A stretch of 64,000 nucleotides of DNA from Acanthosepion pharaonis (GCA_903632075.3 CAHIKZ030005407.1:2077501-2141500); one strand, 5' to 3'. Positions 44,640-55,974 are shown, numbered from the stretch's first letter. Made by a program: numbers and translations. Notes: a model not told the origin generated them from the sequence alone.

Positions 44640-45228
44640 CTTCTTTAGAGAGGAGATAGGAATAGATGGATGATTATGAGACAAGTAGTCCTTTTGGGTC
44701 TGTATTTCTCATACTGAGGTTAATGTCAAGTTATCGGTTTTGTCCACTCAAAAACACATAAAATTCACTTCTGAATGAATTCAGAGGAAAAAAAAAGCTT
44801 TTTTCTCAGTGACTGTGATATATTCAGCACAATGTCTATTGCTTTCGATTTGTCTGTTGAAAGCCGCCATTTGGTTCATTTGTGCTGATTGATGATTTTC
44901 AGCCGATTAGCAATAACTGTTCTACCAATGCGAAAATAGAAAGGCAAATGGCGCAACCCTGAAAAGAATATGGGAGTCTGCGCCGACATAACGTTTTGAA
45001 CATTTTCGCAAAAATGTGCTTTTCTTTTCAGAACATTTGTATATTAGAATATCTATACAATTTTCTCTTTGTTGTATTGAATTTAACCTGTAATTCTTTA
45101 CAAACAGAAATGCCACCGATGAATGAACTAACGTCTTTGTTTGTACAATAAAATGTTTTCTTTTTGGTATGTTTATTCGTGTGTACATGGTTTTCAATAT
45201 CTATTTTTCTTGACCTATCCAGTTAGTG
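44640..45228. other. Intervening DNA, nothing recognised
   Basis: The 91-aa minus-strand frame (44922-45197) has no motif I know. Confidence 0.4.
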
Positions 45229-45230
45229 CA

Positions 45231-45282
<52 letters not shown>

Positions 45283-45298
45283 ATATATATTGATATGT

Positions 45299-45367
<69 letters not shown>

Positions 45368-45430
45368 TAGATATATATATATATGTGTGTGTGTGTTGCT
45401 ATCTAACAGGGAATAAGTAAATATAATAAG

Positions 45431-45480
<50 letters not shown>

Positions 45481-45582
45481 CATATCAATATATATATATA
45501 TATATTGATATATATTGATATATATATATATATGTGTGTGTGTGTGTTCTTTATCTAACAGGAATTAAGTAAATATAATAAG

Positions 45583-45628
<46 letters not shown>

Positions 45629-45746
45629 CATATCAATATATATATATATATATATATTGATATATATTGATATATATATATATGTGTGTGTGTTGCTATC
45701 TAACAGGGATTAATTAAATATAATAAGTATCTATCTATCCATCCAT

Positions 45747-45813
<67 letters not shown>

Positions 45814-45857
45814 CTATTTATTTATATAGATAACTGGGAAAAAGAAAATATAATAAG

Positions 45858-45912
<55 letters not shown>
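45229..45912 (+). repeat. Compound (TATC)n/(TA)n higher-order array
   Basis: About five units of [ (TATC)n, catatcaatatata.., (TA)n, tgtgtgtgttgctatctaac, agggaataagtaaatataat, aagtatc ]. Unit length is about 130-150. The spacer is conserved while the TA and TATC runs vary in length. Confidence 0.9.
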
Positions 45913-46324
45913 TAAGTAAGTCGGAACCTGTGGGTCGTGTCAGAGAGGCTAGTCTGGCTTACTATTACTAATAAGTAGTGAGTGAGAACCTCGCCGCAGG
46001 TCCCATTCAAAACTCCACGAGTGTAAAATGAACAAATCTGACCTAACCTATCCGTCTCGCTATCTAGCTATATCGACGTACTAAAGTTCACCCAAGATTC
46101 GAAAACCGTGCAAGATAGAGGCTTACCTTTAAAATGATCATGATGAATGCGGTGTGAAAGAGGAGGTGGTATTAAGTGACGATGATGAAGATATGCTTAA
46201 TCATTACAACCGAGTAGCGAGTTTGATTCTCACTGGGTGGTCTCCATAAAATTCGACATAAAAATACAATAAAATTTGACATTTCATAAAATCAACTAAC
46301 CTATCCTATCTGACTATCCTAGTT

Positions 46325-46355
<31 letters not shown>

Positions 46356-46452
46356 ATCTATCTATCTATCTATCTATCTACATGAGATTCGTCATATCTT
46401 TCTATGTATCTGGCAACTTAAATATTATATTCATATCTAGGTTAAACTTTTC

Positions 46453-46505
<53 letters not shown>

Positions 46506-46570
46506 TAGGTTAGTTGGCACCTCGAGGTGGTGTTACAAGGCTTGTCTGATTTACTATTAATACTAGTTTA
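45913..46570 (+). repeat. Repeat flank beside TATC arrays, two copies, with further TTTC/TATC arrays
   Basis: The sequence right after the TATC array at 45912 (ttaagtaagtcggaacctg..aggctagtctggcttactatt) recurs after the TATC array at 46454-46506 (ttaggttagttggcacctcg..aaggcttgtctgatttactatt). Another (TTTC)n(TATC)n lies at 46321-46381 after caactaacctatcctatctg. Confidence 0.65.
46175..46260 (+). mobile_element. SINE family 2 head fragment
   Basis: gagtagcgagtttgattctcactgggtggtctccat matches the box-B region of 25075-25115. Confidence 0.45.
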
Positions 46571-46639
46571 GCCATGCTGTCTTTACTGTTATTAGAAGGT
46601 TTTAACATTTGAGCCGTTAATAATATTTTTTCGAATTAT

Positions 46640-46985
46640 TATTTTACACGGGTCTTTCACGGAGTTACACTTTTCATCTCAAACATATGATATTCAGGCC
46701 ACCATATTCGTAACAAAACGACTGATCCTTGGCGAGGGTAGTGCAAAGAAAATAACTCTGAAAAGGAAAAAAAATACAGATATTGCATACAAAAACAATA
46801 TATATACACCGTCTGTGGGTGTAAAACTGCATAGGGAGATTTTTTAAAGTTTTTCATCTACCAGCTTTGTAAATATCCTGGAAAAGGCCATCATTTTCAC
46901 GTCAAAGACACTGCCCCTTAGCGGCACAAGTGCAAGAGAAATAACTCTAGAAATGCAAATGATTACATGATTACAAATATGGACT
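46640..46985 (-). repeat. Partial tandem duplication of about 200 bases
   Basis: cttttcatctcaaacatatg..ggccaccatattcgtaacaaa..ggcgagggtagtgcaaagaaaataactctgaaa parallels tttttcatctaccagctttg..ggccatcattttcacgtcaaa..agcggcacaagtgcaagagaaataactctagaaa. A third, shorter relative is at 50395-50495. Confidence 0.55.
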
Positions 46986-46988
46986 ATA

Positions 46989-46989
<1 letters not shown>

Positions 46990-47051
<62 letters not shown>

Positions 47052-47154
47052 ATGCAAGGATTGTATTTACCAAAATGTATTTATAAACAAAAATAACGTT
47101 AAGTTTTAAAAATATTAAATTTAAGAACGTTATATTTTTAAACGCTCTAAAAAT

Positions 47155-47233
<79 letters not shown>

Positions 47234-47333
47234 GCAGAATAGTCCAACTCCACTCCGAAGAGTAGCCACATATCTTCGTGACCACGAAACTCCGAAGTCA
47301 ACACGACGGAAATACTGTTAAATGAAAAAAAAA

Positions 47334-47411
<78 letters not shown>

Positions 47412-47420
47412 ATATTAATA
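46990..47420. repeat. (CA)n-(TA)n and two further (TA)n arrays
   Basis: (CA)n 46990-47028 with (TA)n to 47051; (TA)n 47158-47231; (TA)n 47338-47393 followed by (TAGATA)n to about 47410. Confidence 0.95.
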
Positions 47421-47559
47421 TATATTATTTTCATCTGAAATTAAAGCAAATATAAGAAGTTTAGAACGGCTCATGATCAAACATAATAGACATTAATTGT
47501 CTTTTATATTTAACAATATATGTTTAAATAATAATCTGTTGCCCTAATACACTAAATTC

Positions 47560-49735
47560 TAGTTATATGATCCCGCGGCATTAAACGATTCCAACATCAA
47601 GAAATTTCAATGGAACCACATTAAACGACAAATAAACACAACCAAACAGGAATTACAATGTCTCAACACTGAAATTGTACGTATTAATGGAATCTTCTAC
47701 CACAACTGAAAAATTCAAGGAAATATTGTGTTTAGTATATAATACAACACAAAAAGAAAATGAATCCCATAACCAAATCATCAAAAAAATCTAAACAAAT
47801 TATATAAAAGAAAAATACTTTTAACAATATCAACGAAAACTTCATTAACCTATCCGCTTACCAAATCATTCCAAATGAAATGGAAATTCTTAATCTTGGA
47901 CCAAATTTTCATGTCGCACAGAAAACTATTTTAGTGTTTAGACAAACGCAAATTAATGCTTTATGCCAACAAATATTTCTATTGGAACAAGACAACCGTA
48001 TTATTACACAGGTAGGTTTAAAAGAATTACTTATAGCCGAATCTATTGAACACCGTTATCATAAAAATCCGAATGGAATTATAAACATTCCTTTAATAAA
48101 TGCAGCCGCACAGCTAAAAAATAACAACAGTATTGTTATCCGACGAACTGATAAAACTAATACTTTCATTATTTTAAAAAAAACATGAGTACTACTCAAA
48201 ATTAGAGGAAATTTTGGAGGATCATAAATTTAAAAAGTTAACCAATAACACCACTTCCCAACTTAAAAACCATATCAATAAACTTATTACTGTTAAGAAT
48301 GCTGAAACAGGATCTTATAAACTTCAAAAGATTATAGATGATTATCAACCTGGCTATCTTTATGGAAATGTAAAAATCCATAAAAAAAGATTATCCCCGC
48401 CGACCTATCATTTCACATAATACCTACACCAGTATATTACCGTTCAAAAACCCTTAATGAATTAATTTCTTCCTACCTTCCAAGTAAATATTGCATTGAC
48501 ACCACAAATGAATTTATGCAAATTTTTCATGCTGTAAAACTAAACAACCAACTAATTGCATCTGTGGATTTACAAAATTTATTTACTAATGTCCACATCC
48601 ATGAAACGACTGACATCATTATCCGTGATGTATACAATCACAATTCTCTCCCAACCATCAATATTAAACCTACTATTAAAAAAATATATATTATTAGCAT
48701 GTATCACTCAAGTACCATTCATGACCCCTAGGTAATATTTATACTCAAATAGACGGTATTGCAATGGGATCTCCTTTAGATCCTCTTTTTTCTAATTATT
48801 ATATGGCACATTTAGAAAATAAAATACTTAATGACACTAATAAACCCCCTTTATATGTAAGATACATAGATTAAATTTTTCGTTTTAGCTAAAAATATTG
48901 ATCAAATTACACAACTTAAAAACAAATTTGAAAATCACTCCGTCCTCAAATTTACATTAAAGCTTAATATTATTAATAAAATTCCATTCCTTCATGTATT
49001 TATTGATTCCAGCACACATAAATTTACTACTTCTCTATATATGAAATCCACTAGTATTAACTCGTGTCAATGCCCCCAACGATATAAATTAGCCGTTATA
49101 AAAAACTTAATCCAACGCACACAAATGATATCTTCTTCCAAAACCATATTCTATAAAGAATTACATAACATTAAATAAATACTTGTTAAATAATTGATTT
49201 CCTAATTCCGTCATTGATCAAGAAATTAAAATGTATCTCAATAAACTTAATAATACTTCCAACAAAATTGATAATATATATAATAATAGTGAATGTCAAA
49301 ATAAACATAATACTATTAACTTATATTATTGTAATCAAGTGCATAATAATTACAAACATGATGAAACAACCCTCAACAGCATAATAAGTAGAAATGTTAA
49401 ACCCATTGATAATAATAAACTCGTCATATATTATAAAAATTTGAAACCAATTGACCTCATAGTCTCTAATAACCCTATAACCACACAACTAAATACTCTA
49501 CAAAAAACAATGTAGCGTATCAATTTACATACCTGTTCAGAGATTGTATCCCTGATACTAATAATAAACCCACTACATATATTGGTTTTACTACAACCTC
49601 ACTCTTCCGTAGACTTAGCTGTCACCTTTATGATCTTAGTTCTATTAAACAACATTTCTTAGAAAAACATAGCCGTGTACCTAATATAATAACACAACAC
49701 AAACATAGCCATGTACATAACAAATTCACACATTT
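47560..49735 (+). mobile_element. Penelope-like retroelement, RT plus GIY-YIG endonuclease, near full length but broken
   Basis: The frames read in order. A Lys/Asn-rich N-terminus with SIVIRRTDKTNTFIIL (47880-48188) comes first, then GYLYGNVKIHKK (48352-48390). RT motif A is LIASVDLQNLFTNVHIHET (48548-48610), and motif B is IDGIAMGSPLDPLFSNYYM (48748-48805). Motif C reads RYID followed by a stop exactly where the second catalytic Asp belongs (about 48860-48874). The palm/thumb block NKIPFLHVFIDSSTHKFTTS is at 48976-49040. The linker KLVIYYKNLKPIDLIVSNNP is followed by a frame change to VAYQFTYLFRDC, then YIGFTTTSLFRRLSCHL (49580-49632), the GIY-YIG nuclease, and IKQHFLEKHSR. RT plus C-terminal GIY-YIG defines Penelope-like elements. 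At least five frame breaks make it a pseudogene. Confidence 0.85.
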
Positions 49736-50015
49736 ATATTATTCGGACTATTGTCCTCATCTTTGTTTCCATATTTATTACAACGTTTCGGCCGTTGTAC
49801 GCTCCGGCCTTCTTCAGGTGGTTGGGATGTCAAACTGAAACCTTTATTTCGCTCACTGGGGTAGACTGTTCTAGTTCCACGTGCCATGTTTAATGGATGT
49901 CATTTATCAGTTATATCCTGTTAATTCCTCTCACCAAGTTCTCCACTGCCTTAACCGCGTATTGAACTCACACTCTTTGGGTTTTGTCACTGGATCTAAT
50001 TTTATCCACTTTAGG
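49736..50015 (-). mobile_element. Repeat with hammerhead-like core, second copy
   Basis: Minus-strand match to 28385-28745. The core is intact here: CTGAAGA (49817-49811), one A, a perfect 5-bp stem (49809-49805 with 49794-49790) closing a 10-base loop, then GAAAC (49789-49785). The tRNA-like head (gtgagttcaatacgc as box B near 49950, aaagtggataaaa on the box-A side) is more worn than in the first copy. I could not find a stem III with a cleavage site. It meets the Penelope-like element on its left tail to tail. Confidence 0.65.
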
Positions 50016-50400
50016 ACATCTGTGTATGAATTTCTGGGTATTATAAACCTAATCTCGTCAGCAATCATTTTTTACCAGTGCTCATATTGCAATTTTCCTG
50101 TTATCATTGCATGTTTTTACCAGAGCTCATATTGCAATTTTTGTTGTTTTCATCGCTTTTCTCTGGCACTCCTTATTACTGGTTCCCATATTGTATTCAT
50201 TTCTATGCTTGATCGTCTCAGGAGATTTTTGTGGACAAGCATATGTGCTGATTCCTTAAGTTTACGAATGGTATTTTTGTCTATGATCTCAACCTGATCC
50301 CACAGAGGGCGGTGATCTCCCTTTTCTCTCCATATGTGGTCAGCCACGCCTGATTTTTCATATTTGTTTTTTCTATATATATAGATTTTTAATATGGTTT
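50016..50400 (-). mobile_element. Penelope-like element, GIY-YIG C-terminal fragment
   Basis: The minus-strand frame 50347-50150 reads ADHIWREKGDHRPLWDQVEI, IDKNTIRKLKESAHMLVHKN, and SSIEMNTIWEPVI. The pattern H.W..GH..WD.V.I.D....R..KES.HM......N....W is the C-terminal half of the endonuclease in another Penelope-like lineage, by memory. It runs on towards the hammerhead-bearing repeat, as if that were its 3' end. A segment of about 43 bases (tttttaccag.gctcatattgc) is doubled at 50070-50140. Confidence 0.65.
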
Positions 50401-50729
50401 TTCACCTACTAGCATTGTAACTATCTTCGAACAAACAAAATGCTTTCTGGTGAGGCCAGTGCAAAGGTGATCAAGGCAGGTAGTTGCAGAGCCTAAAATT
50501 ATACAATTATCTACTGAGCGATTATATACAAAGATTTTTTTTAAAAAAGTGATATACTGTGGCTATCTTAGGCTTTCAAAAAGTCAGTTTATCCAGTCTC
50601 ATCTTTTATTTGTTCATGACTAACATGTGGTAATGACCATTGCTAATGCAGTCATCTGTCTGCTGTTGAAACACGCGAGTTATAAATTGAACAGTTTGAA
50701 AGTTACGTTTTACTATCTGCGATAGACAG
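50401..50729. other. Intervening DNA
   Basis: The first 100 bases resemble the 46640-46985 repeat (ttcacctactagcattgtaa, ggccagtgcaaaggtg). The rest is unrecognised. Confidence 0.4.
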
Positions 50730-51395
50730 TTTGTTAGCAAAGGGATGACTCCAAAATGCAAATCAGAGATACCAAAAATCAAACAAGTACACACATTTAA
50801 GTATCTGGGAAACGCTTGAACAGAGAACGGAAAGTGCGAAGGTGAAATACGAAAGCGCCAAATATAATTTTCAAAAACTAAGCAGAGTATTAAGAAACAT
50901 AAAATCTTCGCCAGAAACAAAGAAAATGTTACGTGATATCTGTCTCTCCTATATGGCAGTGAATGCTAGACAGTCTCTCAAAGATGAATCGACTTGAAAC
51001 TTGAAATGTGGTTCTACAGAAGGATGCTGAGGATACCATGATCCGAACATGTGAGCAACGATGAAATTCTATAGAAAATGGAAGCAAAAAAAGGAAACGT
51101 ATAATTTATATCAGGAAGAGACAGTTGAAATTTCTAGGGCACATAATGAGGAAAGAAGGCTTGGAAAATCAGATACTCATAGGATAGAGTAGAGGTAAGA
51201 GGGACAGAGGGAAAAAAACGTATGATGCGCTTAGTGAGTTTGAGTAAATGGATGACGGAACAGGGTTTAGGAGCAGATAACAAAAAAACAACCCCCCTCC
51301 AAAAAACAAATGTTATTAAGAGCTTCAAATGACTCTTTGTGGAGAGCCATGAATGCCTATGCCCTGAGGAGACATGGCGCATAAAGGAGGAGATA
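50730..51395 (+). mobile_element. LINE-B fragment: RT C-terminus and 3' end
   Basis: Plus-strand frames carry the RTE-like C-terminal series: FKYLG (50800-50815), KLSRVLRNIKSSPETKKML (50870-50930), a C(W)TVS..MNRLE-like block, MWFYRRMLRIP (51005-51040), then KRQLKFLGHIMRKEGLEN (51120-51165) and LSKWMTEQGLG (51237-51270). It ends at ctttgtggagagccatgaatgcctatgccctgaggagacatggcgcat. The frame is broken by several indels. It is the same family as 54905-55590. Confidence 0.8.
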
Positions 51396-52054
51396 GGCAG
51401 GCAGCCGCGCGATTTGCAGGGCAATGCTCTGCTTTTTACCTTTAGCCACAGCGGGCAGATCATTGTAATGTTCATACGAAGAAGCGAATGAAGCGAATAA
51501 AATAATGCTAAGCAAGCAAAGATAGACAGCGTAATCTGAATCGGAAGAGAAAGTCGATGTGTATACTTAATGTTCGGTTGTTCCAGTACAAAGCAAGTTA
51601 CACCGTAATTCGAAACGGCTCACTTCTTTCTCTCCCACTGTCTCTCTCTCTTTCTCTCTTTGCTCTTACCCTGGCTTTGTTATTTATTCAAGGTGTCGAA
51701 CGCCGACAGTATTTTTTCTTTTTTAAATAATAATAAAATAAAAAAAATATCACCGGCAACATGACAGTTGAGCTGTACGATAATTTATATCAGTAAAAAC
51801 AGTTTAAAGTGTTTTTCTTTTCTTGTTATAATGTTGGAGGCGTGATGTTGCATAAAACTGTAATGTTATATTGGCCGGCCAACAGGCTTGAGGACCTCTG
51901 AAGTTATGTTTCTAGAATTTTATTTTTATCGCTTTTGTTTGTCCGTAGATAATGTATCATTCTGAAGTCGCCATGTCGGCAAAGGTTAAGTTCAAAATTT
52001 TCATTAAAGAAATCTGTACAATAAAACAGTATAAACGATGATATTAGTAAATGA
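51396..52054. other. Intervening DNA, nothing recognised
   Basis: Short CT runs lie at 51630-51660. No gene seen. Confidence 0.4.
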
Positions 52055-52328
52055 GGCAGGATGGATAGATAGATAGATATGAACAGAATGAGATAGATAT
52101 AAATATAGACAGATATGAACAGAATGAAATAAATAGATAGATATAACATTAACTATAATCATATAGATAGATAGATAGATAGATAGATAGAGAAGTACAT
52201 GAGATAAATATAAGTACAAGAGGATAGATAGATAGATATGAACAGGATGAGATAGATAGACATGAACAGAACGAGATAGATAGATATGAACAGAACGAGA
52301 TAGATATATAGATAGATGTGAACAGATT

Positions 52329-52375
<47 letters not shown>

Positions 52376-52377
52376 TG
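52055..52377. repeat. GATA array with a gatatgaacagaatgag spacer
   Basis: GATA runs are separated by six or more copies of gatatgaacagaatgagata in slightly changed forms. It ends in about 14 pure TAGA units (52331-52375). This is the reverse complement type of the TATC arrays but with a different spacer. Confidence 0.9.
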
Positions 52378-52384
52378 AATGTTA

Positions 52385-52830
52385 TTATTTATCTATAACT
52401 TCCTAATAAAATTCCAGAGGTTATGAAACGAATGTGTTTTCGGCGATCTCTTATACCTGTTTTTCCTTAGAGAAGATTTTCCCCAGCAAAGCGTTTTTGC
52501 AGCAATCGAAAAATGTAGTAATCGGTTAGTGCAAGGTCAGGCGAATATGGCGAGTGGGTTAGAACAGACTAAATGAGTCGTCATTTTTTTTCTGTTGGCG
52601 AGCACCAGCCGCTTTTCGATCAAACATTTATAGATACGTTCCAGCTGCTGGACGTATCAGTGTGCATTTCGTGTTTCATTACAAACTCTAAGTAATGCCC
52701 CGACTGTCTTACCACACGCACACTATTACCATTCTTTTATGTAGCTCAGCTTTTGGGGTTAGTTATGGAGATTTGTCCTTGTACATCCATTATCTTTTCG
52801 TTGAACATAGTTGTATATTAATAGACTCCA
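52385..52830 (-). mobile_element. Mariner-like transposase fragment
   Basis: The minus strand contains HSPYSPDLALTDYYIFRLLQ (about 52560-52500), the block with the third catalytic Asp and the SPDLxxxDY signature of the mariner group, followed by KRFAGENLL and a stop. Upstream pieces (CLIEKRLVLANRK near 52625-52590, and a Trp-rich patch towards 52750) are frame-shifted. This is a different mariner subfamily from the 862 and 25425 copies. No TIR could be assigned to it. Confidence 0.75.
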
Positions 52831-52985
52831 ACTTTATTCTTAACTCACACTGTAATTAGTTATTAGAATGATATATTCATCAGTACAATTAGCTCCCCAA
52901 AACGTGAATTAATTATGATTCAACCTAACACATTGTACAAGTTGGTTGACTTTGTAGTTGAATAAAGCCTTTTTAGAGGGACATG

Positions 52986-53228
52986 TATCGGGTTGGTGCA
53001 TAATTACTAGGCGTTTTTTAAACACTATTTATTATGAAAAAAGAAACATAACAATTCAGCAATAACAGTTTTAAATGATTATTCCAGAGCGTATGATTAT
53101 CGACATGCATTTTTATAACATGAAAATAAAATATTTTTATTAAAAAAAAAAGGTGGACAAAACAGCAATTTTTATTAACAAATAACTCGCCTACAAAATC
53201 GCCTGATAATTATCCACCAACCCAATGT
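52986..53228. mobile_element. Mariner-like MITE, about 240 bp
   Basis: The left end cgggttggtgcataattact followed by aggcg matches the reverse complement of the right end (ttgggttggtggataattatc, aggcg) over about 25 bases with few changes. The TTGGTGCATAATTA core resembles the ends of Hsmar-type mariners. The interior has no frame. It lies 160 bases from the transposase fragment, but family identity between the two is unproven. Confidence 0.75.
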
Positions 53229-53380
53229 CATCATACATAGCAGCTGCAATTACGAGACCACTGCTGGACAAATGTCTTTCTATGACGGTGATAATTTTCT
53301 ACAAGGAAAAAACCTCTATTTAATCTTCTGCCTGGTCTTTTCCTACTACACTTTCTATCTATTGAGCAGCATTTAAGAAA

Positions 53381-54290
53381 CCTTTTTTTTTTCTCTCTCT
53401 CTGTTATCCTTCCTTTTCTCTCTCTCTGTTATCCTTCCTTTTTTCTCTCTCTGTTATCCTTCCTTTTCTCTCTCTCTGTTATCCTTCCTTTTCTCTCTCT
53501 CTGTTATCCTTCCTTTTTTCTCTCTCTGTTATCCTTCCTTTTCTCTCTCTCTGTTATCCTTCCTTTTTTCTCTCTCTCTGTTATTCTTCCCTTTTTTCTC
53601 TCTCTATTAACCTTCCTTTTCTCTCTCTCTCTCTCTGTTATCCTTCTTTTTCTCTCTCTCTGTTATCCTTCCTTATTTTTTTCTCTCCCTCTGTTATCCT
53701 TCCTTTTTTCTCTCTCTGTTTTTATTCTTCCTTTTTTCTCTCTCTGTTATTCTTCTTTTTCTCTCTCTCTGTTATCCTTCCTTTTTTCTCTCTCTCTGTT
53801 ATTCTTCCTTTTCTCTCTCTCTCTCTGTTATCCTTCCTTTTTTTCTCTCTCTGTTATTCTTCTTTTTCTCTCTCTCTGTTATCCTTCCTTATTTTTTCTC
53901 TCTCTCTGTTATCCTTCCTTTTTTTCTCTCTCTGTTTTTATTCTTCCTTTTTTCTCTCTCTGTTATCCTTCCTTTTCTCTCTCTCTGTTATCCTTCCTTT
54001 TTTTCTCTCTCTGTTATCCTTTTTTTCTCTCTCTCTGTTATCCTTCCTTTTCTCTCTCTCTCTCTCTATCTCTCTGTTATCCTTCTTTTTTTTCTCTCTC
54101 TGTTATCCTTCCTTTTTTTCTCTCTCTCTCTGCTTTCCTTCCTTTTTTCCCTCACTCTGTTATTCTTCCTTTTTTTTCTCTGTTATCCTTCCTTTTCTCT
54201 CTCTCTCTCTGTCATCCTTCCTTTTCTCTCTCTCTCTGTTATCCTTCCTTTTCTCTCTCTCTCTGTGTTATCCTTCTCTCTTACTTTTAT
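53381..54290. repeat. CT-rich minisatellite, about 35 units
   Basis: The unit is ttctctctctctgttatccttcctt, 24-28 bases, varying mainly in CT and T run lengths. A higher-order repeat is visible: the block with cttatttttt and gtttttattcttcc occurs at 53670-53730 and again at 53888-53950. Confidence 0.95.
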
Positions 54291-54755
54291 TTTGGTCGCT
54301 TAATCAATTTTATAATATCTTTTACTTTCCTCTTCTGAATTCTTTCTCTCTTGTCATCTTATACCGAGAATTACTATTTCCATTGTGCGTTTTTTTTTAT
54401 CTTTCTAAGTTTATTTGATTTTTATTGATTTCATTAATTTTTATATTTCTCACTCCTAGTTGAAATTTTGCATGTATTATCAATTATGTTTTAATCATAT
54501 TACAAAAGTGATTTTTCATGTTGTCTTTATTTCTACTACTGTAAATATCTCATTATATAGTCGGTATATGTCGTTTAATTTCATTTTCACTGTCTGACTC
54601 GACTTCATTACCTCTCATGAGATCTGATTCTAGACTTCTAATTTCGTCATCCAGTCTTCCATTGTTTTTTTATTTTGTTAATTTAAAAACCTAATCTAAG
54701 ACATTGTCTCTTCAATGAATCTAACATTAAAAAAAATGTCGACTGTCAATCGTAG
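54291..54755. other. AT-rich DNA, nothing recognised
   Basis: No feature seen. Confidence 0.4.
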
Positions 54756-54904
54756 ATGCTTCACGTAGCGGCTCGTTTTTTGTTGCAGATTGGTTTTTTT
54801 CCTGCTCTCATGAGATTTATTTTTGCTGAAAGTTTGTATCTGCAAGGTTTGGCTTCTTTTAGACTAACCGTGTTATTAGTAAGTAGTTTTCTTTTTTTTA
54901 TGTG

Positions 54905-55590
54905 CCGTGTCATTTCAGGACGTAGGCAATCATGGCTCTCCACTTCCCTCTCTCCCTTGCAGCTCTCAACAAGTTCCTTCCCTTTGCTACCTCCCCCAGA
55001 CCACTTTCTGTCATCCACTTGCTTAAGGCCGCTAGGTATGTCACGCGTTGTTTTCTCTTGTCTCTCTTCCCCTCTATTCGACCTGTGAGTATCGGAATCT
55101 CCAGGCTTTCCTTCCTCATTATGTGTCCCAGGAACTTCAGCTGCCTCTTCCTGGTGTTAAGTATAAGCCTCCTCCTTGTTTTCATCTTAAGACCTCATCG
55201 TTGCTCACACGCTTGGTCCATGATATCCTTAGCATCCTTCTGTAGAACCACATCTCCGTCGCCTCAAGTATCTTCATCTTTGAGGAAATCGTCCAACATT
55301 CGCTGCTGTAAAGAACAGATGTCATGTAACAGTTCAGTATTCTTTTCTTTGTTACCAAAGAAATCCTCCTGTCTCGTAATACTCTGTCCAGTGTTTGGAA
55401 TGCGTCCTTGGCCATTCCAATACGTGTACGGATCACAGTGTCGCATTTACCGTCCTCTGTCAGAACGCTTCTCAGATATTTAAACTTCTGCGACTGCTTG
55501 ATTCTAGTGTTTCCGACCTGCAAATCGCATTTCGTGCTCATCCTTTTACCGATGACTATGCATTCTGATTTTTAGAACACTAAATTTACT
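54905..55590 (-). mobile_element. LINE-B: RT C-terminal domain and 3' end, longest copy
   Basis: The minus strand reads SECIVIGKRMSTKCDLQVGN (55570-55515), FKYLRSVLTEDGKCDT (55485-55438), RIGMAKDAFQTLDRVLRDR, KKRILNCYMTSVLYSSECW (55345-55290), EATEMWFYRRMLRISWTKRV (55260-55200), then in another frame RKRQLKFLGHIMRKESLE (55150-55098) and ALSKWMTESGLGE. This is the C-terminal part of an RTE-like non-LTR reverse transcriptase with endonuclease-RT architecture. The palm with YxDD is not in the window. One frameshift lies near 55185. The 3' end is shared with 16925-17075. Confidence 0.85.
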
Positions 55591-55857
55591 TAATACTTGT
55601 TGCATTTGTTAAAGAGCATTCGTTGTCAGTCATTTATTTCTTCTGTTGGTGCCTCGAATTTTGAAAAAATCATCCAAATTATTTCTTTCCGGTTCATTAA
55701 TCGAAGAATTCAAAGAATTCAACATGTCTTCTTTCGAAATTTGCAATTTTTTAAGCAAAGTATGAAGTTTCTAATCGTTCCAAAACTTCATATTTCCAGA
55801 AAACAGTTTATTTTCCCAAAGTCTTAATTTTATCAAATTGAAACCCATTTTCAAAAA

Positions 55858-55891
<34 letters not shown>

Positions 55892-55974
55892 AAAGAAAAT
55901 TTTCTACAGTAAAATTACCCATAAATTTATATACTATTTGATGCTTAATGAAAATCTTCGGTGATTATAATGCT
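55591..55974. other. Intervening DNA with an A-run
   Basis: About 30 A residues at 55859-55889. No gene. Confidence 0.4.

Noticed and set aside
47029..47410. Adjacent (TA)n arrays as a possible origin or cruciform locus
   Set aside because: TA runs of this size occur more than ten times in the window with no special associated motif.
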